A DNA stretch of 64,000 nt from NCBI GenBank assembly GCA_027487815.1, contig JAIYCW010000017.1:124001-188000 (forward strand), in the 5' to 3' direction. The notes under the pieces are model-generated. The model ran no database searches. It saw nothing but the letters and a program-made list of their open reading frames with translations, and was not told the origin of the DNA. Positions 27,491 to 36,260 of the stretch are shown in pieces. Source of the DNA: Burkholderiales bacterium. Lineage in GTDB: Bacteria > Pseudomonadota > Gammaproteobacteria > Burkholderiales > Burkholderiaceae_E. How positions within the stretch are numbered: position 1 is the stretch's first letter; every line of letters starts with the position of its first letter. The translations under genes were made by a program, and so were the position numbers.

Positions 27491-28230
27491 GACAGGGCCT
27501 GCATGCTGTCGGGCTCCATCAGCATATGCGCCATATCCCGAAACGATCGGGTCTGGGCTTGCTCACGTATCAATCCAGCCAATTGCAAATCCACTCCAAG
27601 AAAGCGTCGCGTCATCTGGCACAAATAGTCATGCCCTTTTGCGGCCTGCAACATATCCCTCACCCGCAAATACACCATGGCGTATCGGTTCACACCATAC
27701 CCGGCCTCAATTTGCTTGATCCGCTGATAAGTGGCACTCAACCCACTTTGATCCAGCCGGCCAAGCAGCAGCATGGGCAGATCGAAGCATTCACTGAGCG
27801 AGGCCACCGGCGCGGCATCACCCAGCACCACAATTCGGTCGGCTGACCAATGCTCAGTGCTTGTCGCGCGTACCAGATACCTGGCCCAGTCCCGGGCGAG
27901 CAGTCCCTGTTCGTGAGCGCGTCGAATGGAAAGCAGTTTGATCGCGGGGCCTTGCGCTACGCAGGCCTGATGCATGGACACCGCTCCGGTCAGGACTTGC
28001 GCCAGGTCAAAGCGTGTAGGTGCCCCAAGCGCCTGGGCAATCTGTCCACCGGATAGATCGAGCAAAAGCAGGCGTTGTCCAAGCTCGTTGAACCCATCGC
28101 ACAGCCGCGCTGCAAACGCGATCTCGTCACGCACTGCGGGCTGCAGGCTGATGGCCAGCACTGGGGGGTCAACTTCAGCAAACATGGCGTGCAAGCTCAT
28201 GGCTTGCGAAACAAAAGGAGTCGTCATCAT
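27487..28230 (-). CDS. flhG: FlhG/FleN-like MinD-family protein lacking the P-loop
   Basis: About 247 residues, in the flhG position after flhF and before fliA. The start at 28230 is chosen because upstream sequence lies within flhF; a second ATG follows at once. The fold skeleton of MinD/FlhG is recognisable: VLAISL... then GQRLLLLDLSGGQIAQALG aligns with the canonical RVLLLDADLG...LLG block. However, the P-loop expected at residues 29-36 (KGGVGKT) reads LQPAVRDE, so the nucleotide-binding Lys and Gly residues are absent. FlhG normally counts flagella as an ATPase with FlhF. This one is probably a non-ATP-binding partner or has diverged function. Confidence 0.75.
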   Translation of the reverse strand: MMTTPFVSQAMSLHAMFAEVDPPVLAISLQPAVRDEIAFAARLCDGFNELGQRLLLLDLSGGQIAQALGAPTRFDLAQVLTGAVSMHQACVAQGPAIKLLSIRRAHEQGLLARDWARYLVRATSTEHWSADRIVVLGDAAPVASLSECFDLPMLLLGRLDQSGLSATYQRIKQIEAGYGVNRYAMVYLRVRDMLQAAKGHDYLCQMTRRFLGVDLQLAGLIREQAQTRSFRDMAHMLMEPDSMQALS

Positions 28231-28246
28231 TGAACTGTGGCCCGTT

Positions 28247-29758
28247 TCAGCGTGCGCCGGCCAGTGACCCCTGAAATTGCCGCGAGGCCGAGCTCGGACG
28301 GGTACGTTCTTCAACCTGGGTAAGAATCTCATCGAGTGAGTTTTCAAACACCGGCGAGCTTGAATACGCCCCGGCCTGCGAAATCAGCGCACTGGCATCA
28401 GGCGCTTGCCAGTCGTCCGGAATCCGCTGGCCATCAGCAACACCCAGCACTCGCAAGCGATGTCGAATTACCGCGTCCAGGGTCAGGGCCAATTGACTGG
28501 CCTCATCGGTTTTGGCCAATATGACTCCGCTGCATTGACTGGCCTGATACCTGTGCATGACCTGCTCAGTAACCTGGGCCTGGGCTGCACAATTCAGAAC
28601 CATAATCCGTTGCACGCGAGGTGCACGCAGGGCCAAAAGCAGCTCATCAAGCCGCTGATCGTTTTGACCCATGCCTACGGTATCGATCAGCACCAGCCGC
28701 TTGTTCATAAACAGGCTAAGAAACTCTGCAAGGCTGCCGGCATCCTGCGCAAGGTGCACCGGCACGCCAATCATCCGCCCGAGTGTACGCAATTGATCAT
28801 GGCCGCCGACCCGATAGGTATCCACAGTGATCAAGCCTACCGATTGGGCGCCATGGCGCAGCGCGAAATGGGCTGCGATCTTGGCAGTTGATGTAGTTTT
28901 ACCTACCCCTGTGCTACCGGTTAATGCAACGATGCCGCCTTGCTTCATGAGGCTGTCCTGATGGGTGTCCACCAGGAGGAGTCGCTCGAGCGTCTTGCCC
29001 ACCCATTGCAGCGCCTGGACCTCATTGAGGTCAACAGGCACACGATCAGCAAGTTTACGGCCAAGCTGGGCAGACCACCCGGCTTGATAGAGATAACTCA
29101 GGATGTTGGCCTTGATCGGCTGCGAGCGCATGCTTCCGGCCCACATGAGCCCATTCATTTGCTCGGAAAGCTGACCTCGCATTTCCTGAATCGCCTGCCA
29201 GGCATGCCGCTCCATGGGCGCGGCTTCGGGAGCCGTGGGGGTGGGACGCATCACATCGGTAAGGGTCGGCACCACCGGTTCAGCGGGAGATGCAGCAGCC
29301 TGCATAAGACTGATCTGGGCAGGTTCAGCCGGGGCCGCTGCCGGGCGAACCACCCTCGTACCAGAGGAGGGCTGACCCGCAGGAGCGGCTGCTGGTGTTT
29401 GAAGAGCACGCGCTGCAGGCTTGGCCACAGGTTTGGTCGCGGCCTCACCCTGAGCCATACGTTGGCGCACGAACTGCTGAAACGACAGGGTGCTCATTTC
29501 GGGAGCACTACGGCGCGCAGCCGTCGCGGTTGCTGGAGCGGGTGAGGTTACCCCGGATGCGGCTGCAGATGCCATGTCTTGTGCACCAGCCATCACCCTT
29601 GAATCCGAATCGCCTCCCACCTGCTCGGGCATTGCAAGAATTTCCACGCCTTCGGGCACCGAGCGGGTACGAATCAGGATCGCATCATCGCCCAGAACCT
29701 CACGCATTTTTTGCATGGCTTCACGCGCAGTCTGACCAACAAATTTATGCAGGTTCAC
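28247..29758 (-). CDS. flhF: Flagellar SRP-type GTPase FlhF
   Basis: Signal-recognition-particle-like GTPase that sets flagellar position and number. 503 residues. The N-terminal B domain is MNLHKFVGQTAREAMQKMRE. A long Ala/Pro-rich linker (about 85-185) precedes the NG domain: G1 GSTGVGKTTSTAKIA, G2/G3 DTYRVGGHDQL and IDTVGMG, G4 AKTDEA. It overlaps flhA by 4 nt and is followed after 16 bp by flhG. The linker is longer and more Pro-rich than in many FlhF proteins. Confidence 0.96.
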   Translation of the reverse strand: MNLHKFVGQTAREAMQKMREVLGDDAILIRTRSVPEGVEILAMPEQVGGDSDSRVMAGAQDMASAAASGVTSPAPATATAARRSAPEMSTLSFQQFVRQRMAQGEAATKPVAKPAARALQTPAAAPAGQPSSGTRVVRPAAAPAEPAQISLMQAAASPAEPVVPTLTDVMRPTPTAPEAAPMERHAWQAIQEMRGQLSEQMNGLMWAGSMRSQPIKANILSYLYQAGWSAQLGRKLADRVPVDLNEVQALQWVGKTLERLLLVDTHQDSLMKQGGIVALTGSTGVGKTTSTAKIAAHFALRHGAQSVGLITVDTYRVGGHDQLRTLGRMIGVPVHLAQDAGSLAEFLSLFMNKRLVLIDTVGMGQNDQRLDELLLALRAPRVQRIMVLNCAAQAQVTEQVMHRYQASQCSGVILAKTDEASQLALTLDAVIRHRLRVLGVADGQRIPDDWQAPDASALISQAGAYSSSPVFENSLDEILTQVEERTRPSSASRQFQGSLAGAR

Positions 29759-31878
29759 TTCAACTCCCCTATCAATCTGGCAATCCGGATGCTTTGGGTC
29801 TCCGGCACTTCACTGTGGCCCAGCACTCGCAAGCGCGGGGCATTTTTCTTCACCAAACGCGCAATCGCGCTTCGTATCCGGTCGGGTACCAGCAGGCATG
29901 CTGCGATACCGCTTTCTTCCTGGGCGTTGGCGGCTTCGCCCGCGCTTTGCATAACGTAGTCGGCCACGCCCGGCTCAAGCGCCGAGTTGGCGCCTGGTGC
30001 CAAGGCATTGACCAACAGGCCCTCAAGACTGGGTTCAATAGCGATTACGGAAAGCTCGCGGGCCGGTCCGTAAATCTGTTGCACGATGGCTGGCGCCAGC
30101 GCCACACGAACTTCGCGGGTCAGTTCGGCGGGCTCCTGGGTGCGGGGAGCATGCTCGGCAAGCGTTTCGATAATCGTCTTCAAGTCGCGGATATGTACAC
30201 CCTCATCCAGCAGGTTTTGCACCACCCGCTGAAACACCGGCATCGATACAAGTTTGGGCACAACCTCTTCGACCAGCTTGGGCACAAACTTGCCCAGATG
30301 TTCGATCAGCTGCTGAGCCTCAGCACGCCCAAACAATCGAGCTGCGTTGACCTGCATCACATGGTGCAGGTGTGTGGCGATCACAGTGGCGGCATCCACC
30401 ACCGTGTATCCGTTGGATTGGGCAAGGTCGCGCTGATTGGCATTGATCCACACTGCAGGCAAGCCAAACGCCGGGTCAACCGTTGGCGTGCCGGGAAGCT
30501 GAATCGTTGCGCCCCCGGGATTGATCGCCATCATCATTCCGCCAAAGGCATCGCCCTCACCCACCACGACACCTTTGAGCAACACTCGGTAGCTGTTGGG
30601 CCGGAGGTCCAGGTTATCGCGGATATGCACCGAAGGCGGCAGGAAGCCTACTTCCTGAGCAAACTTCTTGCGCACACCCTTGATGCGGGCCAATAAGTCA
30701 CCGCCCTGCTCCTTGTCCACCAGGCCAATCAGCCGATAGCCCACCTCAAGCGCCATCATGTCGACATGCGCCACATCATCCCAGCTGACTTCGCCAGTAT
30801 TCACAGGTTCGGTTGCAGCCAGGGGTTGGGGTTCCAGCGCAGCCTTTTGTTTTTTCGTGAGCCACCAGGCCGAATAACCGCATACCGCAGCAAGAATCAG
30901 GAATGCCATGTTCGGCATGCCCGGGATCACACCAATAATGCCCAATACGGTTGCCGCAAGACCCATCGCACGCGGTACCGAGAACAACTGCTTGCCGAGC
31001 TGCCCGCCAAGATCATCATCCTTGCCCACACGCGCCACGATCAGACCGGCCGCAACCGAAACGATGAGCGCTGGCACTTGAGCCACCAGTGCATCACCAA
31101 TTGCGAGCAGCACATAGTTATTGGCTGCTGTGGTGAAATCAAGATTGTGCTGAAGCATGCCGATCAGCAGGCCGCCGATCAGGTTGATAAAGAGAATCAG
31201 GATGCCGGCAATCGCATCACCCCGGACAAACTTCGAGGCACCATCCATCGAACCAAAGAAATCCGCTTCCTCGGAGACTTCCTGACGCCGGCGGCGCGCT
31301 TCTTCCTGAGTAATCATGCCGGCACTCAGATCGGCATCAATCGCCATCTGCTTTCCCGGCATCGCATCCAGGGCAAAGCGCGCGGAAACCTCGGCAATAC
31401 GCCCCGCGCCTTTGGTAACCACCACAAAATTGATCACAGTGAGAATCGCAAACACGATCAAACCCACTGCGAAACTGCCCCCGATCAGGAAGTTCGCAAA
31501 CGACTCGATCACCTTGCCGGCTGCCTCGGTTCCTGTGTGGCCATGCATCAGCACAGCCCGGGTTGAGGCCACATTCAATGACAAGCGCAGCAGGGTTGTC
31601 ACCAACAATACTGCGGGAAATACAGCAAATTCAAGCGGCCTCACCGTGTAGGCGCTCACCAGCAACACCACCAGTGACAGGGCAATATTGAAGGAGAACA
31701 ACAGATCGAGCATCAGGGGCGGCAAGGGCAACAGCATCATGCCCAGCACCAGCACCATCAGCAGTGGTGCAAGCAATGCCTGGACCGGCGGCAGCATCAG
31801 CTCGTAGCCACCGAGCGCGACCCGGATACCGCGCTGACGGCTGAATGCTGTTGAGGTGGCGGAGGAAGCGTCACTCAT
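29755..31878 (-). CDS. flhA: Flagellar type III export gate protein FlhA
   Basis: Export-gate subunit with about eight N-terminal transmembrane helices (residues 25-325) and a large cytosolic domain. 707 residues, family length about 690-710. The FHIPEP signature is clear: AEVSARFALDAMPGKQMAID followed by ADLSAGMITQEEARRRR. Chaperone-docking parts of the C-terminal domain are complete (ending ETQSIRIARLIGELK). It overlaps flhB and flhF by 4 nt each. Confidence 0.97.
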   Translation of the reverse strand: MSDASSATSTAFSRQRGIRVALGGYELMLPPVQALLAPLLMVLVLGMMLLPLPPLMLDLLFSFNIALSLVVLLVSAYTVRPLEFAVFPAVLLVTTLLRLSLNVASTRAVLMHGHTGTEAAGKVIESFANFLIGGSFAVGLIVFAILTVINFVVVTKGAGRIAEVSARFALDAMPGKQMAIDADLSAGMITQEEARRRRQEVSEEADFFGSMDGASKFVRGDAIAGILILFINLIGGLLIGMLQHNLDFTTAANNYVLLAIGDALVAQVPALIVSVAAGLIVARVGKDDDLGGQLGKQLFSVPRAMGLAATVLGIIGVIPGMPNMAFLILAAVCGYSAWWLTKKQKAALEPQPLAATEPVNTGEVSWDDVAHVDMMALEVGYRLIGLVDKEQGGDLLARIKGVRKKFAQEVGFLPPSVHIRDNLDLRPNSYRVLLKGVVVGEGDAFGGMMMAINPGGATIQLPGTPTVDPAFGLPAVWINANQRDLAQSNGYTVVDAATVIATHLHHVMQVNAARLFGRAEAQQLIEHLGKFVPKLVEEVVPKLVSMPVFQRVVQNLLDEGVHIRDLKTIIETLAEHAPRTQEPAELTREVRVALAPAIVQQIYGPARELSVIAIEPSLEGLLVNALAPGANSALEPGVADYVMQSAGEAANAQEESGIAACLLVPDRIRSAIARLVKKNAPRLRVLGHSEVPETQSIRIARLIGELK

Positions 31879-33023
31879 GCGCTGGGCGCTCCTGGATCAA
31901 GGTCAAGCGGCACGCCAAGGTCTTTGGGCTCTTCTGGCGCTTTGCCAAGCCCCGGAACAAACTGACGCAGTTGATATACATAGGCCAACACCTGGGCGAC
32001 CGCGCCAAACAAAGCTGCGGGAATTTCGCTATCGACTTCCGAATGCTTGTAAAGCGCTCGAGCCAAGGGTGGTGCCTCCATCAGCACGACGCCAGATTCC
32101 CGCGCCACTTCCCGAATCCGGAATGCGAGCTCGTCCGCGCCCTTGGCAACGACACGGGGTGCCACCATGTTTTCAGGGTCGTAGCGCAAGGCCACCGAAA
32201 AGTGGGTTGGATTGGTAATCACCACATCAGCTGATGGCACGGCAGCTAGCATGCGCGAGCGCGACATCTCGCGCTGCTTGGAACGAATCCTTCCCTTCAT
32301 TTGAGGGTCACCCTCGGCTTCTTTGGCTTCCTGGCGCTGCTCCTGATGCGACATCTTCAAATTGTCGCGATGCCGAAACCACTGCCAGGGCAGATCAATA
32401 GTGGCCACCAGAAATAACGCGCCCGCTAGCCATCCAAGTACAGAATGGGTGGCGGCAAGTGATGCGGTGCTGCTGGCGATGATGGTTTGTTCGCCAAGAG
32501 CCGCCACGTCGGGCAGCCGCTTGACCGCATACCAGAGCCCCAGGACCAATAACGCGAGGGCCACGATCACCAGCTTGGAAAGCTCAATAACAGATTGGCC
32601 GGAAAAAATTCGTCCAAACCCGGCCATGGGTGAAAGCTTGCCCCAATTGATCCCAGCCGCCTTGGGTGCCCAGTTGAATCCGCCAGGCAACATGCTTCCA
32701 ATGGCACCAGCTGCGGCCATAAGCGCCATCATCGGGGCACTGAACCACAGCGCTTGCGCACCCAGATCAAGCAGCTGCGCCATCATCAATTCCGGGCGCT
32801 GAAACTTGGCTGGATTAAGCGCCAATGCCTGGCGGGTGAGCTGCAAAAGATCATCCGCGAGCTTCGGGCCCATATAACTGATGGCCATCAATGCAGCCAC
32901 CATCACAAAGGCATGGGCGGCATCGCGCGAGCGGGCAACTTGCCCATCCTGAGCCGCGTCCCGGAGGCGTTTTTCCGTGGCCGGCAAATGCCGGTCGTCA
33001 CGTGAGGTATCTTCACTTGCCAT
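31875..33023 (-). CDS. flhB: Flagellar export switch protein FlhB
   Basis: Export-apparatus protein that switches substrate class from hook to filament. 382 residues: four transmembrane helices (about 30-215) and a cytosolic domain with the autocleavage motif NPTH inside VVITNPTHFSVALRYDP. The C-terminal tail is Pro-rich and slightly longer than the cleavage domain. First gene of the flhB-flhA-flhF-flhG-fliA-receptor operon. A strong terminator of the upstream cheZ unit lies 36 bp before its ATG, so it needs its own promoter; none is obvious. Confidence 0.97.
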   Translation of the reverse strand: MASEDTSRDDRHLPATEKRLRDAAQDGQVARSRDAAHAFVMVAALMAISYMGPKLADDLLQLTRQALALNPAKFQRPELMMAQLLDLGAQALWFSAPMMALMAAAGAIGSMLPGGFNWAPKAAGINWGKLSPMAGFGRIFSGQSVIELSKLVIVALALLVLGLWYAVKRLPDVAALGEQTIIASSTASLAATHSVLGWLAGALFLVATIDLPWQWFRHRDNLKMSHQEQRQEAKEAEGDPQMKGRIRSKQREMSRSRMLAAVPSADVVITNPTHFSVALRYDPENMVAPRVVAKGADELAFRIREVARESGVVLMEAPPLARALYKHSEVDSEIPAALFGAVAQVLAYVYQLRQFVPGLGKAPEEPKDLGVPLDLDPGAPSA

Positions 33024-33058
33024 ACGCCCGATTATTCAGGGGAGCGGTGCGGAGCAAG

Positions 33059-33085
33059 AAAAAAAAAGGGGGCCAATGCCCCCTT
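33059..33085 (-). terminator. Rho-independent terminator after cheZ
   Basis: On the minus strand: AAGGGGGC (33085-33078), 4-base loop, GCCCCCTT (33073-33066), followed by a run of T down to about 33059. The stem is 8 bp with six G-C pairs. It ends the motA-motB-cheY-cheZ transcript and insulates flhB, which starts 36 bp further on. Confidence 0.92.
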
Positions 33086-33133
33086 GAATTAAAGCTGCAG
33101 GCCAGTGGTCGACCTGTGCTTACCGTCAATCCG

Positions 33134-33772
33134 TCAAAAGCCCAAAGACTCCAGAAGATCATCCACCTGAGCCTGGTTCTGAATCACATCAACCCGTTTG
33201 CCAGAATCCACAACCGGTCCGTTGAGCCATGTGCTTTCCACCTTCGCGGCCTGGGACTGCGGCGCGGCCTCAACCAGCAACTGCACCAGTTGAATCTCAA
33301 GGCTTTGCGCCATCACGACGACCTTATTGATGACCTGCCCGGTCAGGTCATGAAAATCCTGAGCCATCAGGATATCGGTGAGCTCAGCATTGGTAGCCTC
33401 ACAGCTGCCCCGGGTATCCTGAATAAATTGAAGGATCGCGCCACTGGCTATCGCTTGCGCGGGATTTTTCTTCAGAAGGGCTTCCACTTCATCGGTGCGT
33501 AGCGCCAATGCATTCTGTCGCTGGGTCGCACGCTCCACCGCGCCAATGGTGCGATTGGCCGAGTCGCCGCTGATCTTGGCGATATAGGCCAGGCGGGTGC
33601 GGGCATCCGGCAGGCTTTCCACGGCTGAGGCAATGTTCTTGTCATAGCCCAGCTCACTCAAGGCCTGGTGCAGGGTACGGGTGAGATTGCCCAGTCGGCG
33701 ATACACATCTGGCATCTCCTGATTTGCCGTTTCGCTGGCCTGGGCCAGGCTTGCTGCATGAGAAGTAGTCAT
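33134..33772 (-). CDS. cheZ: CheY-phosphate phosphatase CheZ
   Basis: Dephosphorylates CheY-P and ends the tumble signal. 212 residues. The central helix carries the catalytic-region motif AQDFHDLTGQVINKVV, with the Asp and Gln used for catalysis in this family. The C-terminal CheY-docking peptide QAQVDDLLESLGF is preserved. It starts 3 bp after cheY. A strong terminator follows. Confidence 0.95.
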   Translation of the reverse strand: MTTSHAASLAQASETANQEMPDVYRRLGNLTRTLHQALSELGYDKNIASAVESLPDARTRLAYIAKISGDSANRTIGAVERATQRQNALALRTDEVEALLKKNPAQAIASGAILQFIQDTRGSCEATNAELTDILMAQDFHDLTGQVINKVVVMAQSLEIQLVQLLVEAAPQSQAAKVESTWLNGPVVDSGKRVDVIQNQAQVDDLLESLGF

Positions 33773-33775
33773 GAG

Positions 33776-34174
33776 TTACGCCTTTATTCCCATACGATCA
33801 AGAATCTTGAGAACTTTCTCCTCAAGGGTCGCCTTGGTAAACGGCTTGACGATATAGCCTGATGCTCCTGACTGCGCGGCAAGCATGATGTCCTCCTTGC
33901 GGGCTTCAGCCGTCACCATCAACACCGGCAAATGCTTCAGACCCGCATCGGCACGAATCGCCTGCAAGAGCTCAAAGCCATTCAGGTTGGGCATGTTGAT
34001 ATCCGATACAACAAAGTCGAAATTGCCCGCCTTGAGTTTTTGCAAGGCTACAGCGCCATCTTCGGCTTCATCAGCGTGTTGAAATCCTGCCTCTTTCAGC
34101 AAGTTTCGGATGATCCGACGCATGGTCGAGAAATCATCAACAATCAAAAACTTCATGTCCTTGGCAGTGGTCAT
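33776..34174 (-). CDS. cheY: Chemotaxis response regulator CheY
   Basis: Single-domain receiver that binds FliM when phosphorylated. 132 residues. Acidic pocket Asp13-Asp14, phospho-acceptor Asp58 ([12 protein letters not shown]), switch Thr88 and Lys110 (IVKPF) are all present. It is very close in sequence to enteric CheY. Located in the motA-motB-cheY-cheZ unit, away from the cheA operon at the right edge. Confidence 0.97.
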   Translation of the reverse strand: MTTAKDMKFLIVDDFSTMRRIIRNLLKEAGFQHADEAEDGAVALQKLKAGNFDFVVSDINMPNLNGFELLQAIRADAGLKHLPVLMVTAEARKEDIMLAAQSGASGYIVKPFTKATLEEKVLKILDRMGIKA

Positions 34175-34183
34175 ACAAGCTTC

Positions 34184-35170
34184 CTACTTGGGGGTGGTCA
34201 AAGGTCTAACATCGGGTTTATTGGGTAAATCGAGCAAGGATCTGGCAGCGACCGCTTCAGCTTCCTTCTTTACACTTTCTGCATCTGCGGCGAGCGCCTG
34301 GTTGGCGGTCAGCACACGGGTTACCGCTTCCTGATTCATCACAATCAGTGAAATACGCCGGTTCACCGGATGGGTGGGATTAGCTGCATCAAACGGTAAT
34401 GCGGCCGCCAGACCGACCACCCGCAGCAGTTTGTCTTCTCCCAAACCTCCAGCCACCAATTCACGACGTGAAGCATTGGCTCGATCTGCAGAAAGCTCCC
34501 AGTTGGAGTAGCCACGATCGCCCGCACCATAGGGCGTTGAATCGGTATGCCCCGACAAGGTCATGCGATTGGGTACCTCATTAAGCACAGCGCCAATGGT
34601 GCGCAAAAGTTGGCGCATGTGTTCTTTCACCGCGGCCGAGCCGGTATCAAACATCGCGCGGTTTTGCTCGTCGACGATCTGAATCCGCAATCCATCCGGA
34701 GTAATGTCGAGCATCAGTTGCGAGCGATACTCCACAAAGCGTGTATCGGCATTCACAATCGCCTCCACCCGGCCCTTGAGCTCCATGAGTTGCTCACGCT
34801 CAGCGCGTTTTTGGTCGGCCTTAAGGGCTTGCAGGTTATAGCTGCGCTGCTTGGCTTCGATATCACCCCGCTTCACATTACCCACCGTGCGGGTGAGATC
34901 CGAGCCGCCGCCTTGCAAGACGCTGGAGCTATCACCTGCGCCCGAACCGCCCGACATCGCCACTTTCAGGGGCGTATTGAAATAATTTGCGATCCCCTGC
35001 AAATCTCCCTTGGTCGTGGAGCCCAGCAGCCACATCAGCAGGAAAAACGCCATCATCGCTGTTACGAAGTCGGCATAGGCAATCTTCCAGGCGCCGCCAT
35101 GATGACCATGACCGCCCTTTTTGATCTTCTTGACGACGATCGTCTGATTTTTCTTTTCTGCGCCTGCCAT
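34184..35170 (-). CDS. motB: Flagellar stator protein MotB
   Basis: Peptidoglycan-anchored stator subunit, 328 residues. Single N-terminal transmembrane helix with the proton-carrying Asp (IAYADFVTAMMAFFLLMWLL). Plug and linker region about 55-110. The OmpA-like peptidoglycan-binding domain has LSGHTDSTPYGAGDRGYSNW followed by ELSADRANASRREL. A charged Lys/Gly/His-rich start (KKIKKGGHGHHGG) is normal for MotB. It lies 21 bp after motA. Confidence 0.96.
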   Translation of the reverse strand: MAGAEKKNQTIVVKKIKKGGHGHHGGAWKIAYADFVTAMMAFFLLMWLLGSTTKGDLQGIANYFNTPLKVAMSGGSGAGDSSSVLQGGGSDLTRTVGNVKRGDIEAKQRSYNLQALKADQKRAEREQLMELKGRVEAIVNADTRFVEYRSQLMLDITPDGLRIQIVDEQNRAMFDTGSAAVKEHMRQLLRTIGAVLNEVPNRMTLSGHTDSTPYGAGDRGYSNWELSADRANASRRELVAGGLGEDKLLRVVGLAAALPFDAANPTHPVNRRISLIVMNQEAVTRVLTANQALAADAESVKKEAEAVAARSLLDLPNKPDVRPLTTPK

Positions 35171-35191
35171 AGTTGTTTACCTGCGCAAGGC

Positions 35192-36055
35192 CTAAGCCTT
35201 CTTGCCTTTCACATGGGCTTCAAGTTCGGCAAAGCCGGGGCGCTCGGTGGAGAACAACACCTTGCGACCAAACTCCACGGCTATCGCCGGGGCATATCCC
35301 TGCATCGAAGCAAGCAACGTGGTCTTCACGCAAGTCAGTTCCTTGTGTGCTTCTTCGGCTTTTTGCTCGAGCAACTGGGCCAATGGGCTGACAAACCCGT
35401 AGGCCATCAAAATGCCCAGAAAGGTTCCCACCAAAGCGCCCGCAATCATTTGACCCAACACCGCAGGCGCGGCGCCCACCGAGGCCATGGTTTTCACCAC
35501 GCCCAACACCGCAGCCACAATCCCGAAAGCTGGCAGGCCATCGCCCACCTTTTGAATGGCGTTCATCGGGGCATGAGCCTCCTGATGATGGGTTTCGATT
35601 TCGCTATCCATCAAGGCTTCAATCTCATGCGGGTTGAGCGAGCCCGAAACCATCATGCGCAAATAGTCGGTAATGAACTCCATCAGGTGATGGTCAGCAC
35701 TGATGGTTGCGAACTTGGAAAACAGCGGCGATTTATGGGGATCCTCAATGTCGCCTTCAATCGACATCAAACCTTCCTTGCGCGCCTTGGAGAGCACCTC
35801 GTAGAGCAGGGCCATGAGCTCCATGTAGCGCGCCTTGGTGTATTTCGAACCCTTGAGCAGGGTTGGAATCGAGCCCATGGTGGACTTGATGATCTTGGAG
35901 GAATTGCCCACAAGAAAGGCACCAATAGCCGACCCGCAGATGATGAAGAGCTCGATCGGAGCCGCCTTGATGATCACCGCGAAGCTACCGCCAGCAATGG
36001 CATAGCCGCCAAACACGGCTATCAGTACGACGATGTATCCAACGATCACAAACAT
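35192..36055 (-). CDS. motA: Flagellar stator protein MotA
   Basis: Four-helix proton-channel subunit of the stator, 287 residues. N-terminus FVIVGYIVVLIAVFGGYAIA. The cytosolic loop has the conserved charged helix (KYTKARYMELMALLYEVLSK). Helices 3 and 4 contain PAFGIVAAVLGVVKTMASVG and GALVGTFLGILMAYGFVSPL. First gene of motA-motB-cheY-cheZ. A sigma-28-like sequence lies about 150 bp upstream. Confidence 0.97.
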   Translation of the reverse strand: MFVIVGYIVVLIAVFGGYAIAGGSFAVIIKAAPIELFIICGSAIGAFLVGNSSKIIKSTMGSIPTLLKGSKYTKARYMELMALLYEVLSKARKEGLMSIEGDIEDPHKSPLFSKFATISADHHLMEFITDYLRMMVSGSLNPHEIEALMDSEIETHHQEAHAPMNAIQKVGDGLPAFGIVAAVLGVVKTMASVGAAPAVLGQMIAGALVGTFLGILMAYGFVSPLAQLLEQKAEEAHKELTCVKTTLLASMQGYAPAIAVEFGRKVLFSTERPGFAELEAHVKGKKA

Positions 36056-36193
36056 TGTGGGGCTGCCCTGACTCTGATCCTATGTAGGTGGTCTTCGGCA
36101 AATGTCACAGTTCTCTTGAGAAGCCGTCGGGCGGGCGATGAGCGGATCACAAATCGCCATGGGCGGCCGCGAAGGTCGATTCGCAAATGGTTG

Positions 36194-36236
36194 TAGCCCG
36201 AATTATCGGGCTATAACCACCCCCGCTTGGAGCGGG
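36194..36236. repeat. Two tandem inverted repeats between flhC and motA
   Basis: TAGCCCGA (36194-36201), 4-base loop, TCGGGCTA (36206-36213): a perfect 8-bp stem. Then CCCGCT (36222-36227), 3-base loop, AGCGGG (36231-36236). Neither is followed by a T-run on either strand, so they are not classical terminators. They lie in the 205-bp flhC-motA gap, which has no gene. The first stem is nearly the same sequence as the flgN terminator stem at 25306. Confidence 0.7.
36203..36229 (-). promoter_or_regulatory. Candidate sigma-28 promoter of motA-motB-cheY-cheZ
   Basis: On the minus strand, CAAG (36229-36226), 15 bases, then CCCGATAA (36210-36203). The -10 differs from the sigma-28 consensus by one base and the spacing is exact, but the -35 is weak. 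The -10 sits inside one arm of an inverted repeat. Start would be near 36196, about 140 nt before the motA ATG. Class-III expression of mot genes is usual. Confidence 0.5.
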
Positions 36237-36260
36237 TGAAAGAGGCAAAAGCTCTTAAGG

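Noticed and set aside
34547-36196. Long open frame (549 codons) on the plus strand antisense to motB and motA
   Set aside because: motA and motB on the minus strand are clear family members. The antisense translation is His/Arg/Gln-rich with no recognisable domain, as expected from high-GC codon bias. The same applies to antisense frames at 29395-30696 and 58572-59774.
36194-36213. Perfect inverted repeat after flhC as a terminator
   Set aside because: No T-run on either side, so it is listed only as a repeat.
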